DNA of 64,000 bases from Vibrio sp. YMD68 (GTDB lineage Bacteria; Pseudomonadota; Gammaproteobacteria; Enterobacterales; Vibrionaceae). Location: positions 2,914,001-2,978,000 of the forward strand of contig NZ_CP124614.1 in the NCBI RefSeq assembly GCF_029958905.1, read 5' to 3'. Numbering within the stretch: position 1 is the first letter of the stretch; every line of letters begins with the position of its first letter. Both the position numbers and the translations under genes were made by a program. This document shows, piece after piece, positions 15,574 through 27,763 of this stretch. The notes under the pieces were generated by a model. That model worked only from the letters and a program-made list of their open reading frames with translations. It ran no database searches and was not told the origin of the DNA.

Positions 15574-17370
15574 ATGACCCACTTTAAAACCACCTTAACG
15601 ATACTCTCTTTGGTTACCGCTAGCCTAACCGGATGCTCAAGCCAACCAGACTCTAGTAACCAGAATCACGTCAGTGGCACATTCCTGAACGAAGCGTGTC
15701 AGCCTTTAGTCACTGCTAACATTCCATCGACATCGCTAAAGGGGATTCGCTTGGTGGGTACATCCATCACCAACGCCCCATTTGATTCTTCGGCGGCAGA
15801 GATCGTCAGTTATGATGCCTGTTCTGATAGATTGTATGTCGTAAACGCCCAAGACAAAAAAATTGATGTATTAGCACTTAGTCGTGATTCCATACCGACC
15901 TCAGTTGGGCAGATCGACTTAAAATCTGCTGGAAAACACAGTGGTATTGAAATAGGGGCAGCAAACAGTGTTTCCACACACAACGGGCTGATCGCGGTTG
16001 CCATTGAAAATAAGAAAAAACAAAATAATGGCATCATTGCGCTCTATCGTTCTGATTCCTTAGATATTATCAATACGTTCCCTGCGGGAGCTCTGCCTGA
16101 TATGGTGAGCTTTTCTAAAGATGGCCACTATATTGCTGCTGCGAATGAAGGGGAACCAAATTCAAACTACTCTATCGATCCCGAAGGCAGCATTACCTTG
16201 ATCGATTTAAAGCCTGGTCTTGAACACGCTATTGTCACCCAAATCGATTTTAAAGATTTCAACCAGGGTAAATCGCGATACTCAGAGCTAGGTGAAGGCG
16301 TTCGTATTTCAGGGCCCTATGCCAGTGTTGCACAAGATCTTGAGCCAGAATACCTAACGTTTGCCGACAACGGTAAGCTGTACGTAGCGATGCAAGAAAA
16401 TAACGCGATAGCCACGATTGATGTTAAGTCCGCTAGCATTGAAAAAATATTTGGCCTTGGTGGTAAATCTTGGGAAACATCCCAGCTTGATGCTTCCAAT
16501 AAAGACGGCATTATCGGAAATCTACACGCTTACCCTATGCTCGAAGGGCTTTATATGCCAGACAGCATCGCGAGCTACACCATCAATGGAAAGACTTACA
16601 TCGTTACCGCGAATGAAGGGGATGGACGAGAATATGGATTTGATGCCACTCAAAAGCAATGTGATGACGATGGTCACAAGTGGGATGGAGACGACGACCA
16701 AGACGCCTCTGACTACGACACCAAACAAGCGTTCTGCATTGCTTATGTCGATGAAGTTCGAGGCAAAGATCTGAAAGTAGCCAGTAGCCACCCACTCTCG
16801 ACAGCGCTCAAAGACAAAAACCGACTTGCTCGCCTAAAAATAATTAAGCCTCAAGGGGTGTTAGCCGCAGACGCAAAGGTACAAACCTTCGGCGCACGTT
16901 CATTTTCCATCTGGAATGAGTTAGGGGAACCTGTGTTTGACAGCGGTGATGACTTTGCTCGTATCGTCTTAGCACAAGATAAAGCCAACGTTAATAGCAC
17001 CAACGACAGTAACCAAAGCGCTGATAATCGAAGTGATGATAAAGGGGTCGAGCCTGAAGCCATTGAGGTCGCTGTGATTGGAGAGCGAGCTTATGCCTTC
17101 ATTGGTTTAGAGCGCCAAGGCGGAATTATGGTCTACGATGTCACCATTCCTACACACGCCAAGTTCATCAGCTACCTCAACAATCGCGATTTTACACAGC
17201 CAGTCTGTAGCGAAGTTGATGACGGAGATTGCAAGAGCGGCCACTACAATCCGAAAGCTGGGGATCTAGGGCCGGAATCTATCGAGTATTTTTCTCGTAA
17301 CGGCAGCCATTACATTGCAGTCAGTAATGAAGTCAGTGGGACCACTTCTGTTTATTCATTAACGTTCTAG
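15574..17370 (+). CDS. Choice-of-anchor I family beta-propeller lipoprotein
   Basis: A 598-residue protein with a lipoprotein signal peptide (lipobox LTGC, Cys about 21), so it is probably anchored in the outer membrane or exported. The body looks like a seven-bladed propeller of the choice-of-anchor I type: GIRLVGTSIT near the start, repeated blades such as MVSFSKDGHYIAAANEGEPN, and TYIVTANEGDGREYGFD. A long acidic, Asp-rich loop (about 365-385) may bind calcium. Related proteins are sometimes annotated as phosphatase-like, but no catalytic motif is evident. Start supported by GGAGGAAAT before ATG. Confidence 0.75.
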   Translation: MTHFKTTLTILSLVTASLTGCSSQPDSSNQNHVSGTFLNEACQPLVTANIPSTSLKGIRLVGTSITNAPFDSSAAEIVSYDACSDRLYVVNAQDKKIDVLALSRDSIPTSVGQIDLKSAGKHSGIEIGAANSVSTHNGLIAVAIENKKKQNNGIIALYRSDSLDIINTFPAGALPDMVSFSKDGHYIAAANEGEPNSNYSIDPEGSITLIDLKPGLEHAIVTQIDFKDFNQGKSRYSELGEGVRISGPYASVAQDLEPEYLTFADNGKLYVAMQENNAIATIDVKSASIEKIFGLGGKSWETSQLDASNKDGIIGNLHAYPMLEGLYMPDSIASYTINGKTYIVTANEGDGREYGFDATQKQCDDDGHKWDGDDDQDASDYDTKQAFCIAYVDEVRGKDLKVASSHPLSTALKDKNRLARLKIIKPQGVLAADAKVQTFGARSFSIWNELGEPVFDSGDDFARIVLAQDKANVNSTNDSNQSADNRSDDKGVEPEAIEVAVIGERAYAFIGLERQGGIMVYDVTIPTHAKFISYLNNRDFTQPVCSEVDDGDCKSGHYNPKAGDLGPESIEYFSRNGSHYIAVSNEVSGTTSVYSLTF

Positions 17371-17431
17371 TACTTATTCGTATAAAACTAATTCGTATAG
17401 AACTAATCCATATAATATAAACGCGTATAAA

Positions 17432-17464
17432 AACGTGGTAACGCTGTCATCGTTTTACCACGTT
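17432..17464. terminator. Hairpin downstream of the propeller lipoprotein gene
   Basis: Perfect 10-bp stem AACGTGGTAA/TTACCACGTT with a 13-nt loop, 62 bases past the stop codon. There is no clear T-run, so it is a weak or stabilising hairpin. The rest of 17371-17816 holds no gene; TCGTATA-AACTAAT is duplicated at 17378-17405. Confidence 0.45.
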
Positions 17465-17816
17465 CATACCCTCTCACTTTCTTGCAGCATAACGCTTCTA
17501 TCATGCATTCCTTAACTCGATACCTCATAATCGCCTTCATTTATGACTAATCTGTCGTGTATTTGCACATGCCCTTAATCATTGACGCGGCTCTAGAGCC
17601 TGATACATCAACAGGCTACCCGGCATCCAACGCGATAGAACAATCGTAACTCTTTGACCAATGATGTATAAGATTGATTAACATGAGAAGGGAAAACGTA
17701 TATGCGATACAATAAGTTAATGTGTGAAATTTTCCACAAACGACATAAATTATTTTATGTGAAACCATATTTGTCGAAAAATGGTATATTATTAAATTAG
17801 TCCAATGGTTATGGTG

Positions 17817-18275
17817 ATGAGTTTGGACCAAAAGTTATTAGAGCAAGTTGAAAGCATTTGTATGACACGCGGTGTCAGGCTGACTCCTCAAAGGAAAAGC
17901 GTTTTTAAGCTCATTTGTTCAAGTAAAAAGGCTTCCAGTGCCTATGAATTACTTGAAGAGTTAAAAAAAACCGAGCCGAGAGCCAAGCCACCAACGGTTT
18001 ATCGAGCCCTTGATTTCTTAATGGAGCAAGGTTTTATTCACCGAGTGGAATCAACAAATAGTTTTATATCCTGTTGCTCATGTAATGCCAATAAGCATTA
18101 CTCTCATTTATTGATTTGTGACAGTTGCAATAACGTTATCGAACTACAAGATGATAACCTTATAAGCTTGTTAGCAAAGAACGCAGAGAAGCATAACTTT
18201 AAGATTTCTAATCATGTTATTGAATCTCATGGCATTTGCCAAACATGCTCCTCAAATGTAGATATTAAAATATAG
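17817..18275 (+). CDS. zur: Zinc uptake regulator Zur (Fur family)
   Basis: The Fur-family repressor that senses zinc and represses zinc uptake genes. An N-terminal winged helix (RLTPQRKSVFKLICSSKKASSAYELLEEL, then KPPTVYRALDFLMEQGFIHRV) is followed by a metal-binding dimerisation domain with the structural zinc cysteines CCSC, CDSC and CQTC. The PPTVYRALDFL helix is typical of Zur rather than Fur. Three in-frame ATGs (17805, 17811, 17817) are possible; the last, giving MSLDQKL, fits the family length best, though no strong ribosome-binding site decides it. cheX follows after nine bases. Confidence 0.85.
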   Translation: MSLDQKLLEQVESICMTRGVRLTPQRKSVFKLICSSKKASSAYELLEELKKTEPRAKPPTVYRALDFLMEQGFIHRVESTNSFISCCSCNANKHYSHLLICDSCNNVIELQDDNLISLLAKNAEKHNFKISNHVIESHGICQTCSSNVDIKI

Positions 18276-18284
18276 AAGAAGGCT

Positions 18285-18746
18285 ATGCGCGCTGAATTTG
18301 TAAACCCGTTTTTAGCATCATTAATGAATGTACTAAAAACGATGGCTTCACTAGAGTTGAAACCACAAAAACCTCGAGTTAAGAAAGACGAAATTGCCCG
18401 TGGTGATGTGTCTGGTTTAATCGGGATGGTCGGAGATAAAAGCCGAGGCTCTATGTCGATCACTTTTGATGAAGACTTAGCTCTTGAGATCATGCAAAAC
18501 ATGCTAGGCGAACGACCAAACGGCTTAAATGAAGAAGTCACCGATATGGTGGGTGAAATTACCAATATGGTAACCGGTGGTGCAAAACGAATCCTCGCTG
18601 AAAGTGGCTTTGATTTTGACATGGCAACCCCTGTCGTTGTTTCAGGAAAGGGCCATACCATTCGTCATAAGTGTGAAGGCTCTATCATCATTATGCCTTT
18701 CACCTCTCAATGGGGTAACGCATTTATTGAGATTTGCTTTGAATAG
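18285..18746 (+). CDS. cheX: CheX-like chemotaxis phosphatase domain protein
   Basis: A 153-residue protein of the CheC/CheX/FliY phosphatase family. The signature EEVTDMVGEITNMVTGGAKRIL (about residues 85-105) holds the Glu and Asn that in CheX dephosphorylate CheY-P. There is a single such motif, as in CheX. It starts nine bases after the zur stop, so the genes are likely cotranscribed. Two terminators separate it from convergent pgi. The sequence does not tell which response regulator it acts on. Confidence 0.8.
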   Translation: MRAEFVNPFLASLMNVLKTMASLELKPQKPRVKKDEIARGDVSGLIGMVGDKSRGSMSITFDEDLALEIMQNMLGERPNGLNEEVTDMVGEITNMVTGGAKRILAESGFDFDMATPVVVSGKGHTIRHKCEGSIIIMPFTSQWGNAFIEICFE

Positions 18747-18756
18747 AAATTCTTAT

Positions 18757-18792
18757 CAAAAAAAAAGGTTGGCCTTATGCCAACCTTTTTTA
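18757..18792. terminator. Terminator after zur-cheX
   Basis: Stem AAAGGTTGGC/GCCAACCTTT with loop CTTAT, A-run on the left and T-run on the right, usable from both directions. Confidence 0.8.
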
Positions 18793-18810
18793 TTGTGTGT
18801 CATAAAGATA

Positions 18811-18848
18811 AAAAACCAAGCCTATGATTAATAGTGCTTGGTTTTTTT
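18811..18848. terminator. Terminator after pgi (bidirectional)
   Basis: Stem AACCAAGC/GCTTGGTT with T-run on both strands, 14 bp beyond the pgi stop. Tandem with the preceding hairpin, insulating the two convergent units. Confidence 0.8.
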
Positions 18849-18861
18849 GTTCTACTCGGCT

Positions 18862-20547
<1,686 letters not shown>

Positions 20548-20809
20548 CTATTCCATCGCGTTGCACCGTTTTCGTCTAGAGCGCAACCAAATGGTAGAAT
20601 CCCCGATTAAGCAAAAATAATGTGTTATTCAGTCGATAACATTTATCAAGATTGTAATAAATTTTCAGTTGCCGATTATGACTCAGCTTAATGACACCGA
20701 CATTGAAGTAGGTCACGTAAACAAGCCGTTCTCAAAGAAACCATGTTTACATAAGGCCTCAAGCCGATAACAATCCATAAACGATTCAACTTTTACTATA
20801 GGACACCCT

Positions 20810-21232
20810 ATGTGGTTTCAGAAAAACATTCAACTTTCTGCAAAGAAAAAAGGGTTTCATCTTATTACTGATGAAATTGAACAACAAATCCCTGAGTTGA
20901 GCGCTTTTTCCGTTGGTTTGATGCATGTGTTTATTCAACATACATCCGCCAGCTTAACCATCAATGAAAACGCAGATCCAACCGTTCGTAGTGACATGGA
21001 AGCGCACTTTAATCGCTATGTCCCAGAAAAGGCCCCCTATTACCGCCATACCTATGAAGGCGATGATGATATGCCCGCACATATAAAATCATCGATTTTA
21101 GGTCAAAGCCTTTCTATCCCGATTCATAATGGGAAACTCGCAATGGGAATGTGGCAAGGTATTTATTTAGGTGAGCATCGTCACCATGCGGGAAAACGCC
21201 AAGTGGTTATTACGATTCAAGGTGAGCAGTAA
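20810..21232 (+). CDS. yjbQ: YjbQ-family (UPF0047) protein
   Basis: A 140-residue protein of the UPF0047/YjbQ family, members of which show weak thiamine-phosphate synthase activity in E. coli. Seen: FIQHTSASLTINENADPTVRSDME (conserved His and acidic residues) and the C-terminal GTWQGI-like MGMWQGIYLGEHRHH. Length is typical. It stands alone; 295 bp upstream to divergent pgi hold only promoters. Confidence 0.9.
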   Translation: MWFQKNIQLSAKKKGFHLITDEIEQQIPELSAFSVGLMHVFIQHTSASLTINENADPTVRSDMEAHFNRYVPEKAPYYRHTYEGDDDMPAHIKSSILGQSLSIPIHNGKLAMGMWQGIYLGEHRHHAGKRQVVITIQGEQ

Positions 21233-21294
21233 GCAATACCCGCGGTAAGCAGTAGCTAAACTGAGTCGCTTAAACCATTAGCTTAAGCGAACAG

Positions 21295-22491
21295 CTAAAA
21301 CGGTTGATTAATCATCACTCTAAACAGGCTCTCTTCAGACCCTTTAGCGACTTCAGCGCGAACCACAATACCTTCTACTTGGAATCGTATTGCACCACCA
21401 GCACTCCATTTCATATCAGTATGGAGTGTTTTTAAATCATACTCATCAGCGACTCGACCGGCATCAACAAAGACAACCCATTGCCACCAAGGTAAATCAT
21501 AATAGTTAATAACAGGTAGTGACCCTAATGGTTGCCACTCAGGCAATATGCGATACTCTGCTGAATAGTGGATGGCAGAGCGACCATGATAACGACCACC
21601 TGTATAGCTTCGTAAGCGATACAACCCACCTAAACTGATGTTCTCATGCTCTGGAGGTCGAGCACAATTCTGTGGACCATCACAATCATTCCAACTTGGT
21701 GTATCGGCAGTGTAAAAATCAAACGCCAATACTTGTTGATCAAAAATGTCACCAAGCGGTCCTAGTGAAAAATATTGGCTGTTCTGCAACTCCACCTGGT
21801 TCCAACTGTCTTCATCTACCCAATTGTCTGAGCCCATGGTAAAAGAGACTTCGGTATGGGAGCCTTTTGTGGGGTTTCTCGCGTTATCTCGATTATCCCA
21901 ATCGAAAGTAAAACGGACGCCTTTTGCAGCTTCATTTTCTTCAATCGTATTCGTTAGCTTTCGAGAGGTATAAAAAGGAACAACAGAAAGAGAAGTAACA
22001 CCAGATTCTAAAGGGCTGGCAAATGACACCTCACGCTGAGGCTTGAACATACCCATGTAACCTTGATCTTTTATCGCCCCCCAGGGAAGAAGGAATTTAA
22101 ATTCAAGTTCATAATTTTCTTCAAAGCCGTCAACAATCGTTTTATTTAAGATGGACGATTCGTTGTTGCCCTGCTCTCCTAAATAGTAAGGAGCCTGGTT
22201 AAGTTTAGCTTGGTAAAGCTGGGTGCTAAACAGCAAGTTATCGCTTAAAGCGTAGTTATGAGCAGAGAGGAAACCCACATAGCTGCCTTTGTCGGAATAT
22301 AAACCCATACCAAATAAGGCCGCCTGAGGCTGCCAAACACCTTTGGCTACACCTGCGGCACCGACACTAAAACCTAACGTTTCAGTACTAAATATAAAAG
22401 GGACGAAGGCAGAATCTTTTTCTTTGGCGGAAACGCTAGCGACAACCGAGAGTAAAATCATCGCCAAAACATGGGGCAGCAATCGAGACAT
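21295..22491 (-). CDS. BamA/TamA-type (D15 surface antigen) outer-membrane protein
   Basis: A 398-residue protein with a signal peptide (about 1-22, ending SVSAKEK) and a C-terminal beta-barrel of the bacterial surface antigen D15 type. Seen: GVRFTFDWDNRDNARNPTKGSHTEVSF (residues about 190-216), GGLYRLRSYTGGRYHGRSAIHYSAEYRI, and a terminal phenylalanine after MINQP. No POTRA repeats precede the barrel, so it is not BamA itself; the role, perhaps lipid or protein export, is unknown. It ends just before the alr end on the same strand and is likely cotranscribed with alr. Confidence 0.75.
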   Translation of the reverse strand: MSRLLPHVLAMILLSVVASVSAKEKDSAFVPFIFSTETLGFSVGAAGVAKGVWQPQAALFGMGLYSDKGSYVGFLSAHNYALSDNLLFSTQLYQAKLNQAPYYLGEQGNNESSILNKTIVDGFEENYELEFKFLLPWGAIKDQGYMGMFKPQREVSFASPLESGVTSLSVVPFYTSRKLTNTIEENEAAKGVRFTFDWDNRDNARNPTKGSHTEVSFTMGSDNWVDEDSWNQVELQNSQYFSLGPLGDIFDQQVLAFDFYTADTPSWNDCDGPQNCARPPEHENISLGGLYRLRSYTGGRYHGRSAIHYSAEYRILPEWQPLGSLPVINYYDLPWWQWVVFVDAGRVADEYDLKTLHTDMKWSAGGAIRFQVEGIVVRAEVAKGSEESLFRVMINQPF

Positions 22492-22496
22492 AGAAC

Positions 22497-23582
22497 CTAC
22501 TTTTTGTATTCCATCGCAACACGAGAGGTCAACTTTGTCACAAGCTCATACGCTATCGTTCCAATGTGGCTCGCCACTTCTTCCGCAGACAAACCATCGC
22601 CCCACAGAATCGCTTCATCACCGACTGAATCCAAAGCATCAGGCCCAAGATCAACGGTCAGCATATCCATAGAAACACGGCCAACGGTAGGAACTTTACG
22701 GCCACCTACTAGCACAGGCGTTCCATTGGGCGCCATTCTTGGGTAGCCATCGCCATAACCGATAGCAATCACCCCAACTTTGGTATCTCTATAACTGGTC
22801 CACGCCGCGCCATATCCCACACTTTCACCGGCTTTCACATCACGTACAGCAATTAATGGTGAGGTTAAGCTCATTACGGGTTTAAAGCCCAGTTCAGCGG
22901 CTGACTTATCTTCGAATGGAGACACTCCATACATGATGATGCCCGGTCTCACCCATTCTAGTAAGCTGTCTTTCCAGGCAAGTAAACCGGCTGAAGCAGC
23001 AAGAGAACGCTCGCCTTCACAGCCACTGGTTAACGATAAAAACAGCTCGATTTGTTGTTGGCTAACCGGGTTGTCCAGTTCATCGGCACAACCAAAATGG
23101 CTCATGTAGCGTAGAGGTTTCGCCACGTTAGCGCATGCTTTTAAACGAGAAACGAAAGAGTGGTACTGCTCAGGCCGAACACCAAGACGGTGCATTCCAC
23201 TATCGACTTTTAACCAAACAACAACGGGAGAGTCTAAATTTGCCTGTTCGAGCGCCTGTAATTGCTCTTCGCAGTGCACCGCTGTCTGGATGTTATTCGC
23301 CACCAAAATAGGTAGATCGCCAGAAGAGTAAAAACCTTCTAGAAGCAAGATAGGAGTAACAATACCGGCCGCTCTTAACTGCAACGCCTCTTCAATTCGA
23401 GCGACACCAAATGCGTCAGCCGCATGAGCTGACTTGGCGATATGACATAAGCCATGACCATAACCATTTGCCTTAACCACAGCCATCACTTTACTCGATG
23501 GCGCTTTGGTTTTAATCCGTGCAAGGTTATGCTCTAGCGCCGCTAAATCCACACTCGCGGTCGCGGCTTTCATGTAACTCAT
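22497..23582 (-). CDS. alr: Alanine racemase
   Basis: PLP-dependent enzyme making D-alanine for peptidoglycan. The start at 23582 gives 361 residues, a usual length; an upstream ATG (23624) would overlap dnaB by 38 bp and add a low-complexity leader. The PLP lysine is in [13 protein letters not shown], and the catalytic tyrosine region is near [16 protein letters not shown]. The gene begins five bases after the dnaB stop codon, so dnaB-alr form a unit. Confidence 0.93.
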   Translation of the reverse strand: MSYMKAATASVDLAALEHNLARIKTKAPSSKVMAVVKANGYGHGLCHIAKSAHAADAFGVARIEEALQLRAAGIVTPILLLEGFYSSGDLPILVANNIQTAVHCEEQLQALEQANLDSPVVVWLKVDSGMHRLGVRPEQYHSFVSRLKACANVAKPLRYMSHFGCADELDNPVSQQQIELFLSLTSGCEGERSLAASAGLLAWKDSLLEWVRPGIIMYGVSPFEDKSAAELGFKPVMSLTSPLIAVRDVKAGESVGYGAAWTSYRDTKVGVIAIGYGDGYPRMAPNGTPVLVGGRKVPTVGRVSMDMLTVDLGPDALDSVGDEAILWGDGLSAEEVASHIGTIAYELVTKLTSRVAMEYKK

Positions 23583-23586
23583 GCTA

Positions 23587-25005
23587 TTACTCGTCGTCAA
23601 AAGCGGGGCCTGCATAATTGTCAAAGCGCGAATACTGGCCTTGGAATGTCAGACGTACCGAACCGATTGGACCGTTACGCTGTTTACCAAGGATGATTTC
23701 AGCAATGCCTTTCAGTGAGCTATCTGGGTTATACACTTCATCACGATAGATAAACATTATTAAATCGGCGTCTTGCTCAATCGCGCCTGACTCACGTAAA
23801 TCTGAGTTGATTGGGCGCTTGTCGGCACGTTGCTCTAGAGAGCGGTTCAATTGCGACAAAGCAACAACAGGGACATTTAACTCTTTGGCCAACGCTTTTA
23901 ATGAGCGAGAAATCTCCGAGATTTCGAGAGTACGGTTATCTTGCATGCCCGGTACTCGCATTAATTGCAGGTAATCGACCATGATCATACTCAGCCCACC
24001 GGAATCTCGTGCGATACGACGAGCACGTGAACGCAGTTCTGTTGGGGTAAGACCTGAACTGTCATCAATGTACATGTTTTTTTTCTGCATCAGAATCCCC
24101 ATGGTAGAGGAGATTCTAGCCCAATCTTCATCGTCTAATTGACCCGTACGAATTTTGGTTTGATCGACACGAGACATCGAAGCGAGCATACGCATCATCA
24201 ATTGTTCTGCCGGCATCTCTAGTGAGAAAATCAACACTGGCTTATCTTGATCCATAGCCGCATTTTCACAGAGGTTCATGGCAAACGTTGTTTTACCCAT
24301 AGAAGGACGGGCAGCCACAATGATCAAATCAGAACCTTGCAAACCTGCGGTTTTTTTATTCAAATCATTAAAGCCAGTACTCACACCGGTTACGCCGTCT
24401 TGAGGTGATTTGTACAGTATTTCAATGCGTTCAAGGGTCTTCTCTAGAATATTATCGACACTTTGAGGGCCTTCATTTTCTGTGGTTCGCTCTTCGGCTA
24501 TCGCAAAGACTTTACTCTCCGCTAAATCGAGTAAATCTTCAGAGCTACGGCCTTGTGGATCATAACCCGCATCAGCAATCTCATTAGCAACACCAATCAA
24601 ATTACGAACCAACGCACGCTCTGCGACAATATCGGCGTATGCATTAACATTGGCAGCGCTTGGCGTGTTCTTAGCGAGATCCGCTAAATAGGCAAACCCG
24701 CCAACATCTTCAAGCTGTTCTCTGAGCTCCAAAAACTCGGACAAAGTGATGAGATCGAGAGGTTTACTGTCGTCTAAAATTGATTTTGCCGCCTCAAAAA
24801 TTAATCGATGCGGTCGGCTATAAAAGTCATTGGCGAGAACCTTTTCGGCCACAGAATCCCAACGTTCATTATCCAAAAGCAAGCCACCAATAACCGATTG
24901 CTCTGCTTCTAATGAATGAGGAGGCACCTTGATTGCATCAACCTGTCTGTCTGCGTTGATTTTTTTTCTGTAATCCGTTTTCTGGTCTGCCATTTTTTTG
25001 CTCAA
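23587..25005 (-). CDS. dnaB: Replicative DNA helicase DnaB
   Basis: The 472-residue hexameric helicase of the replication fork. The N-terminal domain ([20 protein letters not shown]) is followed by a RecA-like motor domain: Walker [14 protein letters not shown] near 230, Walker [12 protein letters not shown] near 340, and [27 protein letters not shown] near 390. No intein is present. First gene of dnaB-alr. Confidence 0.97.
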   Translation of the reverse strand: MSKKMADQKTDYRKKINADRQVDAIKVPPHSLEAEQSVIGGLLLDNERWDSVAEKVLANDFYSRPHRLIFEAAKSILDDSKPLDLITLSEFLELREQLEDVGGFAYLADLAKNTPSAANVNAYADIVAERALVRNLIGVANEIADAGYDPQGRSSEDLLDLAESKVFAIAEERTTENEGPQSVDNILEKTLERIEILYKSPQDGVTGVSTGFNDLNKKTAGLQGSDLIIVAARPSMGKTTFAMNLCENAAMDQDKPVLIFSLEMPAEQLMMRMLASMSRVDQTKIRTGQLDDEDWARISSTMGILMQKKNMYIDDSSGLTPTELRSRARRIARDSGGLSMIMVDYLQLMRVPGMQDNRTLEISEISRSLKALAKELNVPVVALSQLNRSLEQRADKRPINSDLRESGAIEQDADLIMFIYRDEVYNPDSSLKGIAEIILGKQRNGPIGSVRLTFQGQYSRFDNYAGPAFDDE

Positions 25006-25162
25006 CTTCTTTTTTATTGCCGCTATTATAACGAGAATATCTCATTTGTAATTAAGTTAGAGAGTGTTTGTATTTTACTTAAGTATAATTAACCAACTGC
25101 TGACGAAAGCATACAACGTCTGACATATTATCTACTCTTCATTTTCCCCCTAGAGGTTCCGA

Positions 25163-25927
25163 GTGCGTAAACTTTGGTTCGCTTGCTTTTGCACGCTAAC
25201 AACATCACTGGCTTATGCAAAGGAAGCAACACAAAGCCCCACCCAAATAGAACTCCCTTCTCCTTGGAAATCTGAGATTGAATTTGGTTACCAGGCCCAT
25301 AACGGCAACTCCGATTCGCAATCGCTGAATTCAAGAATGAACGCCGAGTATACCTCTGGGCGTCATCGTAGCAGTGGCGAATGGAAATTTCACATGCTGT
25401 ATAAAGATGGCGAAGAAGATAAGCGTCAATCGACCTATACGGCGCAAAGCGATTACAAATTGAGCCCCAAAACCTACCTCTATGGTAACTTCAAAGGCAT
25501 AGAAACACGGTATAGCGCCTATTTCAAAGATCATACGTTGTCAGCAGGATTGGGTTATCAATTTACCAATACCGAACAGTTAACCATCGAGTTAGAACTT
25601 GGCCCTGGCTATCGCTATCAAGAGCCCAACTTGGACGAGATAAAAGACGATGACATTATCTTTCCCGAAACAGTACAAGAAGCGATTTTTCGAGGAAATA
25701 TTAATGTCGATTGGAATGTGATTGATAACTTAACCTTGTCAGCCGATATTACGACAGTGACGGGCTTAAGCAATACTCGATTGGATACCGATTTTAGTAT
25801 GACGAACAATATTACTGACGATATCGCACTGAAAGTGGCTTATTCGCAGCAATACCACGACAAAGTACCAGAAGGACTGAGTAACTCTGACAGTATATTT
25901 TCGGTTAATTTATTGTTTATTTTTTAG
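25163..25927 (+). CDS. DUF481 family outer-membrane protein
   Basis: A 254-residue protein (GTG start) with a signal peptide (about 1-19, ending AYAKE) and an outer-membrane beta-barrel of the DUF481 (YdiY) type: WKSEIEFGYQAHNGNSDSQSLNSR, YLYGNFKGIETRYSAYFKDHTLSAGLGYQF, and a C-terminal Phe (NLLFIF) used for barrel insertion. Function is unknown in the family; salt or acid stress roles have been proposed. It is divergent from dnaB. Confidence 0.8.
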   Translation: MRKLWFACFCTLTTSLAYAKEATQSPTQIELPSPWKSEIEFGYQAHNGNSDSQSLNSRMNAEYTSGRHRSSGEWKFHMLYKDGEEDKRQSTYTAQSDYKLSPKTYLYGNFKGIETRYSAYFKDHTLSAGLGYQFTNTEQLTIELELGPGYRYQEPNLDEIKDDDIIFPETVQEAIFRGNINVDWNVIDNLTLSADITTVTGLSNTRLDTDFSMTNNITDDIALKVAYSQQYHDKVPEGLSNSDSIFSVNLLFIF

Positions 25928-26003
25928 TACTGTTTATTACCTAGGTAGTGTCTCTTTTCTGCACCGATCTTTTTGTCGCCGCGCTATTCATTGTTTTAGG
26001 CAT

Positions 26004-26032
26004 AAAAAAACACCGGCCTAAGCCGGTGTTTA
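26004..26032. terminator. Terminator of the rpsF-rplI operon (bidirectional)
   Basis: Stem ACACCGGC/GCCGGTGT with loop CTAA; seven A on the left supply the T-run for the minus-strand ribosomal operon, TTTAAAAT follows on the right for the DUF481 gene. Confidence 0.85.
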
Positions 26033-26069
26033 AAATCTTCTTAACGAAGAAATCGTCTAGATACTGAAA

Positions 26070-26522
26070 TTACTCAGCAGCAACAACTTGTACTTTCGCT
26101 GTAGCAAAAACTTCAGAGTGAAGTTGGATGCTTACGTCGAATTCACCAACGTTGCGCAGAGCGCCTTCAGGTAGGCGTACTTCGCTCTTAGCTACTGCAA
26201 CACCTGCCGCTGTAATAGCGTCAGCGATGTCACGAGTACCGATAGAACCGAATAGTTTACCTTCATCACCCGCTTTAGAAGCGATAACAACCGCTTCTAG
26301 TGCAGTAACTTTATCAGCACGTACTTGAGCAGCAGCTAGCTGTTCAGCAACTTTAGCTTCAAGCTCAGCGCGACGAGTTTCAAACATTTCAACGTTAGCT
26401 TTCGTTGCCATAACCGCTTTACCCTGTGGGATAAGGAAGTTACGAGCGTAGCCAGATTTAACGTTTGCAGTATCGCCAAGAGCACCTAGGTTACCGATTT
26501 TATCAAGTAGAATAACTTGCAT
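26070..26522 (-). CDS. rplI: Large ribosomal subunit protein bL9
   Basis: A 150-residue ribosomal protein with the typical N-terminal domain ([36 protein letters not shown]), a long central helix and a C-terminal RNA-binding domain. Last gene of rpsF-priB-rpsR-rplI, 32 bp after rpsR. Confidence 0.97.
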   Translation of the reverse strand: MQVILLDKIGNLGALGDTANVKSGYARNFLIPQGKAVMATKANVEMFETRRAELEAKVAEQLAAAQVRADKVTALEAVVIASKAGDEGKLFGSIGTRDIADAITAAGVAVAKSEVRLPEGALRNVGEFDVSIQLHSEVFATAKVQVVAAE

Positions 26523-26554
26523 TATTTAATCCTCTTTCTTAATAAAACGACCGT

Positions 26555-26785
<231 letters not shown>

Positions 26786-26798
26786 CTATCTCCTGATC

Positions 26799-27101
26799 TT
26801 AAATTTGAGTTATGTTGTCAGCATGCAATACTAATTTTCCCACGCCATTTCGGCCGGTCTGATAAGCGACAAAGCCACTTACCTTAATATTACTGCCTTG
26901 AACTAAGTTCTGAGTTATTGCTTTTGACCCTTGCCCACTGATGACTACCGGCATACGACAATAGACTTGTCTGGGTAAATCAGCTTCTACCATGGTGGAA
27001 CGATGCTCTAACCAAAAACGGCAATGAGCGATACCAGCAGGGCTTTGGCTTCGAATTGGTTCTTTGACGACAGAGCCGCTAAGTTCCATTCGATTGGTCA
27101 T
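26799..27101 (-). CDS. priB: Primosomal replication protein N
   Basis: A 100-residue single-OB-fold protein that binds ssDNA and PriA during replication restart. Seen: NRMELSGSVVKEPIRSQSPAGIAHCRFWLEHRS and the terminal KLVLHADNITQI. It sits between rpsF and rpsR, seven bases after rpsF, as in other gammaproteobacteria. Confidence 0.95.
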   Translation of the reverse strand: MTNRMELSGSVVKEPIRSQSPAGIAHCRFWLEHRSTMVEADLPRQVYCRMPVVISGQGSKAITQNLVQGSNIKVSGFVAYQTGRNGVGKLVLHADNITQI

Positions 27102-27108
27102 AAGTTAA

Positions 27109-27507
27109 TTACTCAGCAGCTGCTTCTTGGCTAGCTTCTGGACGATCTGTACGCTCTTCACGACGAGGAGCACGCTCAGCACGCTCTTCTTTTTGCTTAA
27201 GCATAATAGATTGTTCAGTCACAGCACCTTTAGTGCGCATGATCATGTTACGTAGAACTGCATCGTTAAAACGGAAAGCAGTTTCTAGCTCGTCAATCAC
27301 TTCTTGACCAGCTTCAACGTTCATAAGAACGTAGTGAGCTTTGTGAAGCTTGTTGATTGGGTAAGCCATTTGACGACGACCCCAGTCTTCTAGACGGTGG
27401 ATAGTACCGCCAGCTTCAGTGATAGAACCAGTGTAACGCTCGATCATGCCAGCAACTTGCTCGCTTTGATCAGGGTGAACCATGAATACGATTTCATAAT
27501 GACGCAT
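27109..27507 (-). CDS. rpsF: Small ribosomal subunit protein bS6
   Basis: A 132-residue protein: conserved core [18 protein letters not shown] through [19 protein letters not shown], then an Arg/Glu-rich tail (about 105-132) of the type modified by RimK glutamate ligase in E. coli. First gene of its operon, with AAGGAG before ATG. The leader (27508-27763) contains CACTCGTGG and CCGTAAGG, which could form the bS6:bS18 autoregulatory structure; this is not established here. Confidence 0.96.
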   Translation of the reverse strand: MRHYEIVFMVHPDQSEQVAGMIERYTGSITEAGGTIHRLEDWGRRQMAYPINKLHKAHYVLMNVEAGQEVIDELETAFRFNDAVLRNMIMRTKGAVTEQSIMLKQKEERAERAPRREERTDRPEASQEAAAE

Positions 27508-27763
27508 TTGGTTGCTCCTTACGGATTATTAGCTTCCACGAGTGGCTCGGTCGTCCAGAGGAAGCAAGGAACTAAAGATAAATGACCGAGAATTAAGGAC
27601 GGCAAATGGTACAGAAAGGAAGCAAAATAGGCAAGAGAAATGTGAGATTGATACGAAAGGAAAAGTGCAGAAAAAGATGAAGACTAATGGTTAAAGCGAT
27701 TGGTATGAGCTAAGTCGTTCAAAGTCATGATTTTGAACCACTTAACTCAGTTACCTACTCGAT

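Noticed and set aside
16522-17063. Minus-strand frames inside the propeller lipoprotein gene
   Set aside because: Shadows of the 598-residue gene.
23583-23624. Longer start for alr
   Set aside because: Would add residues encoded within dnaB and not present in the family.
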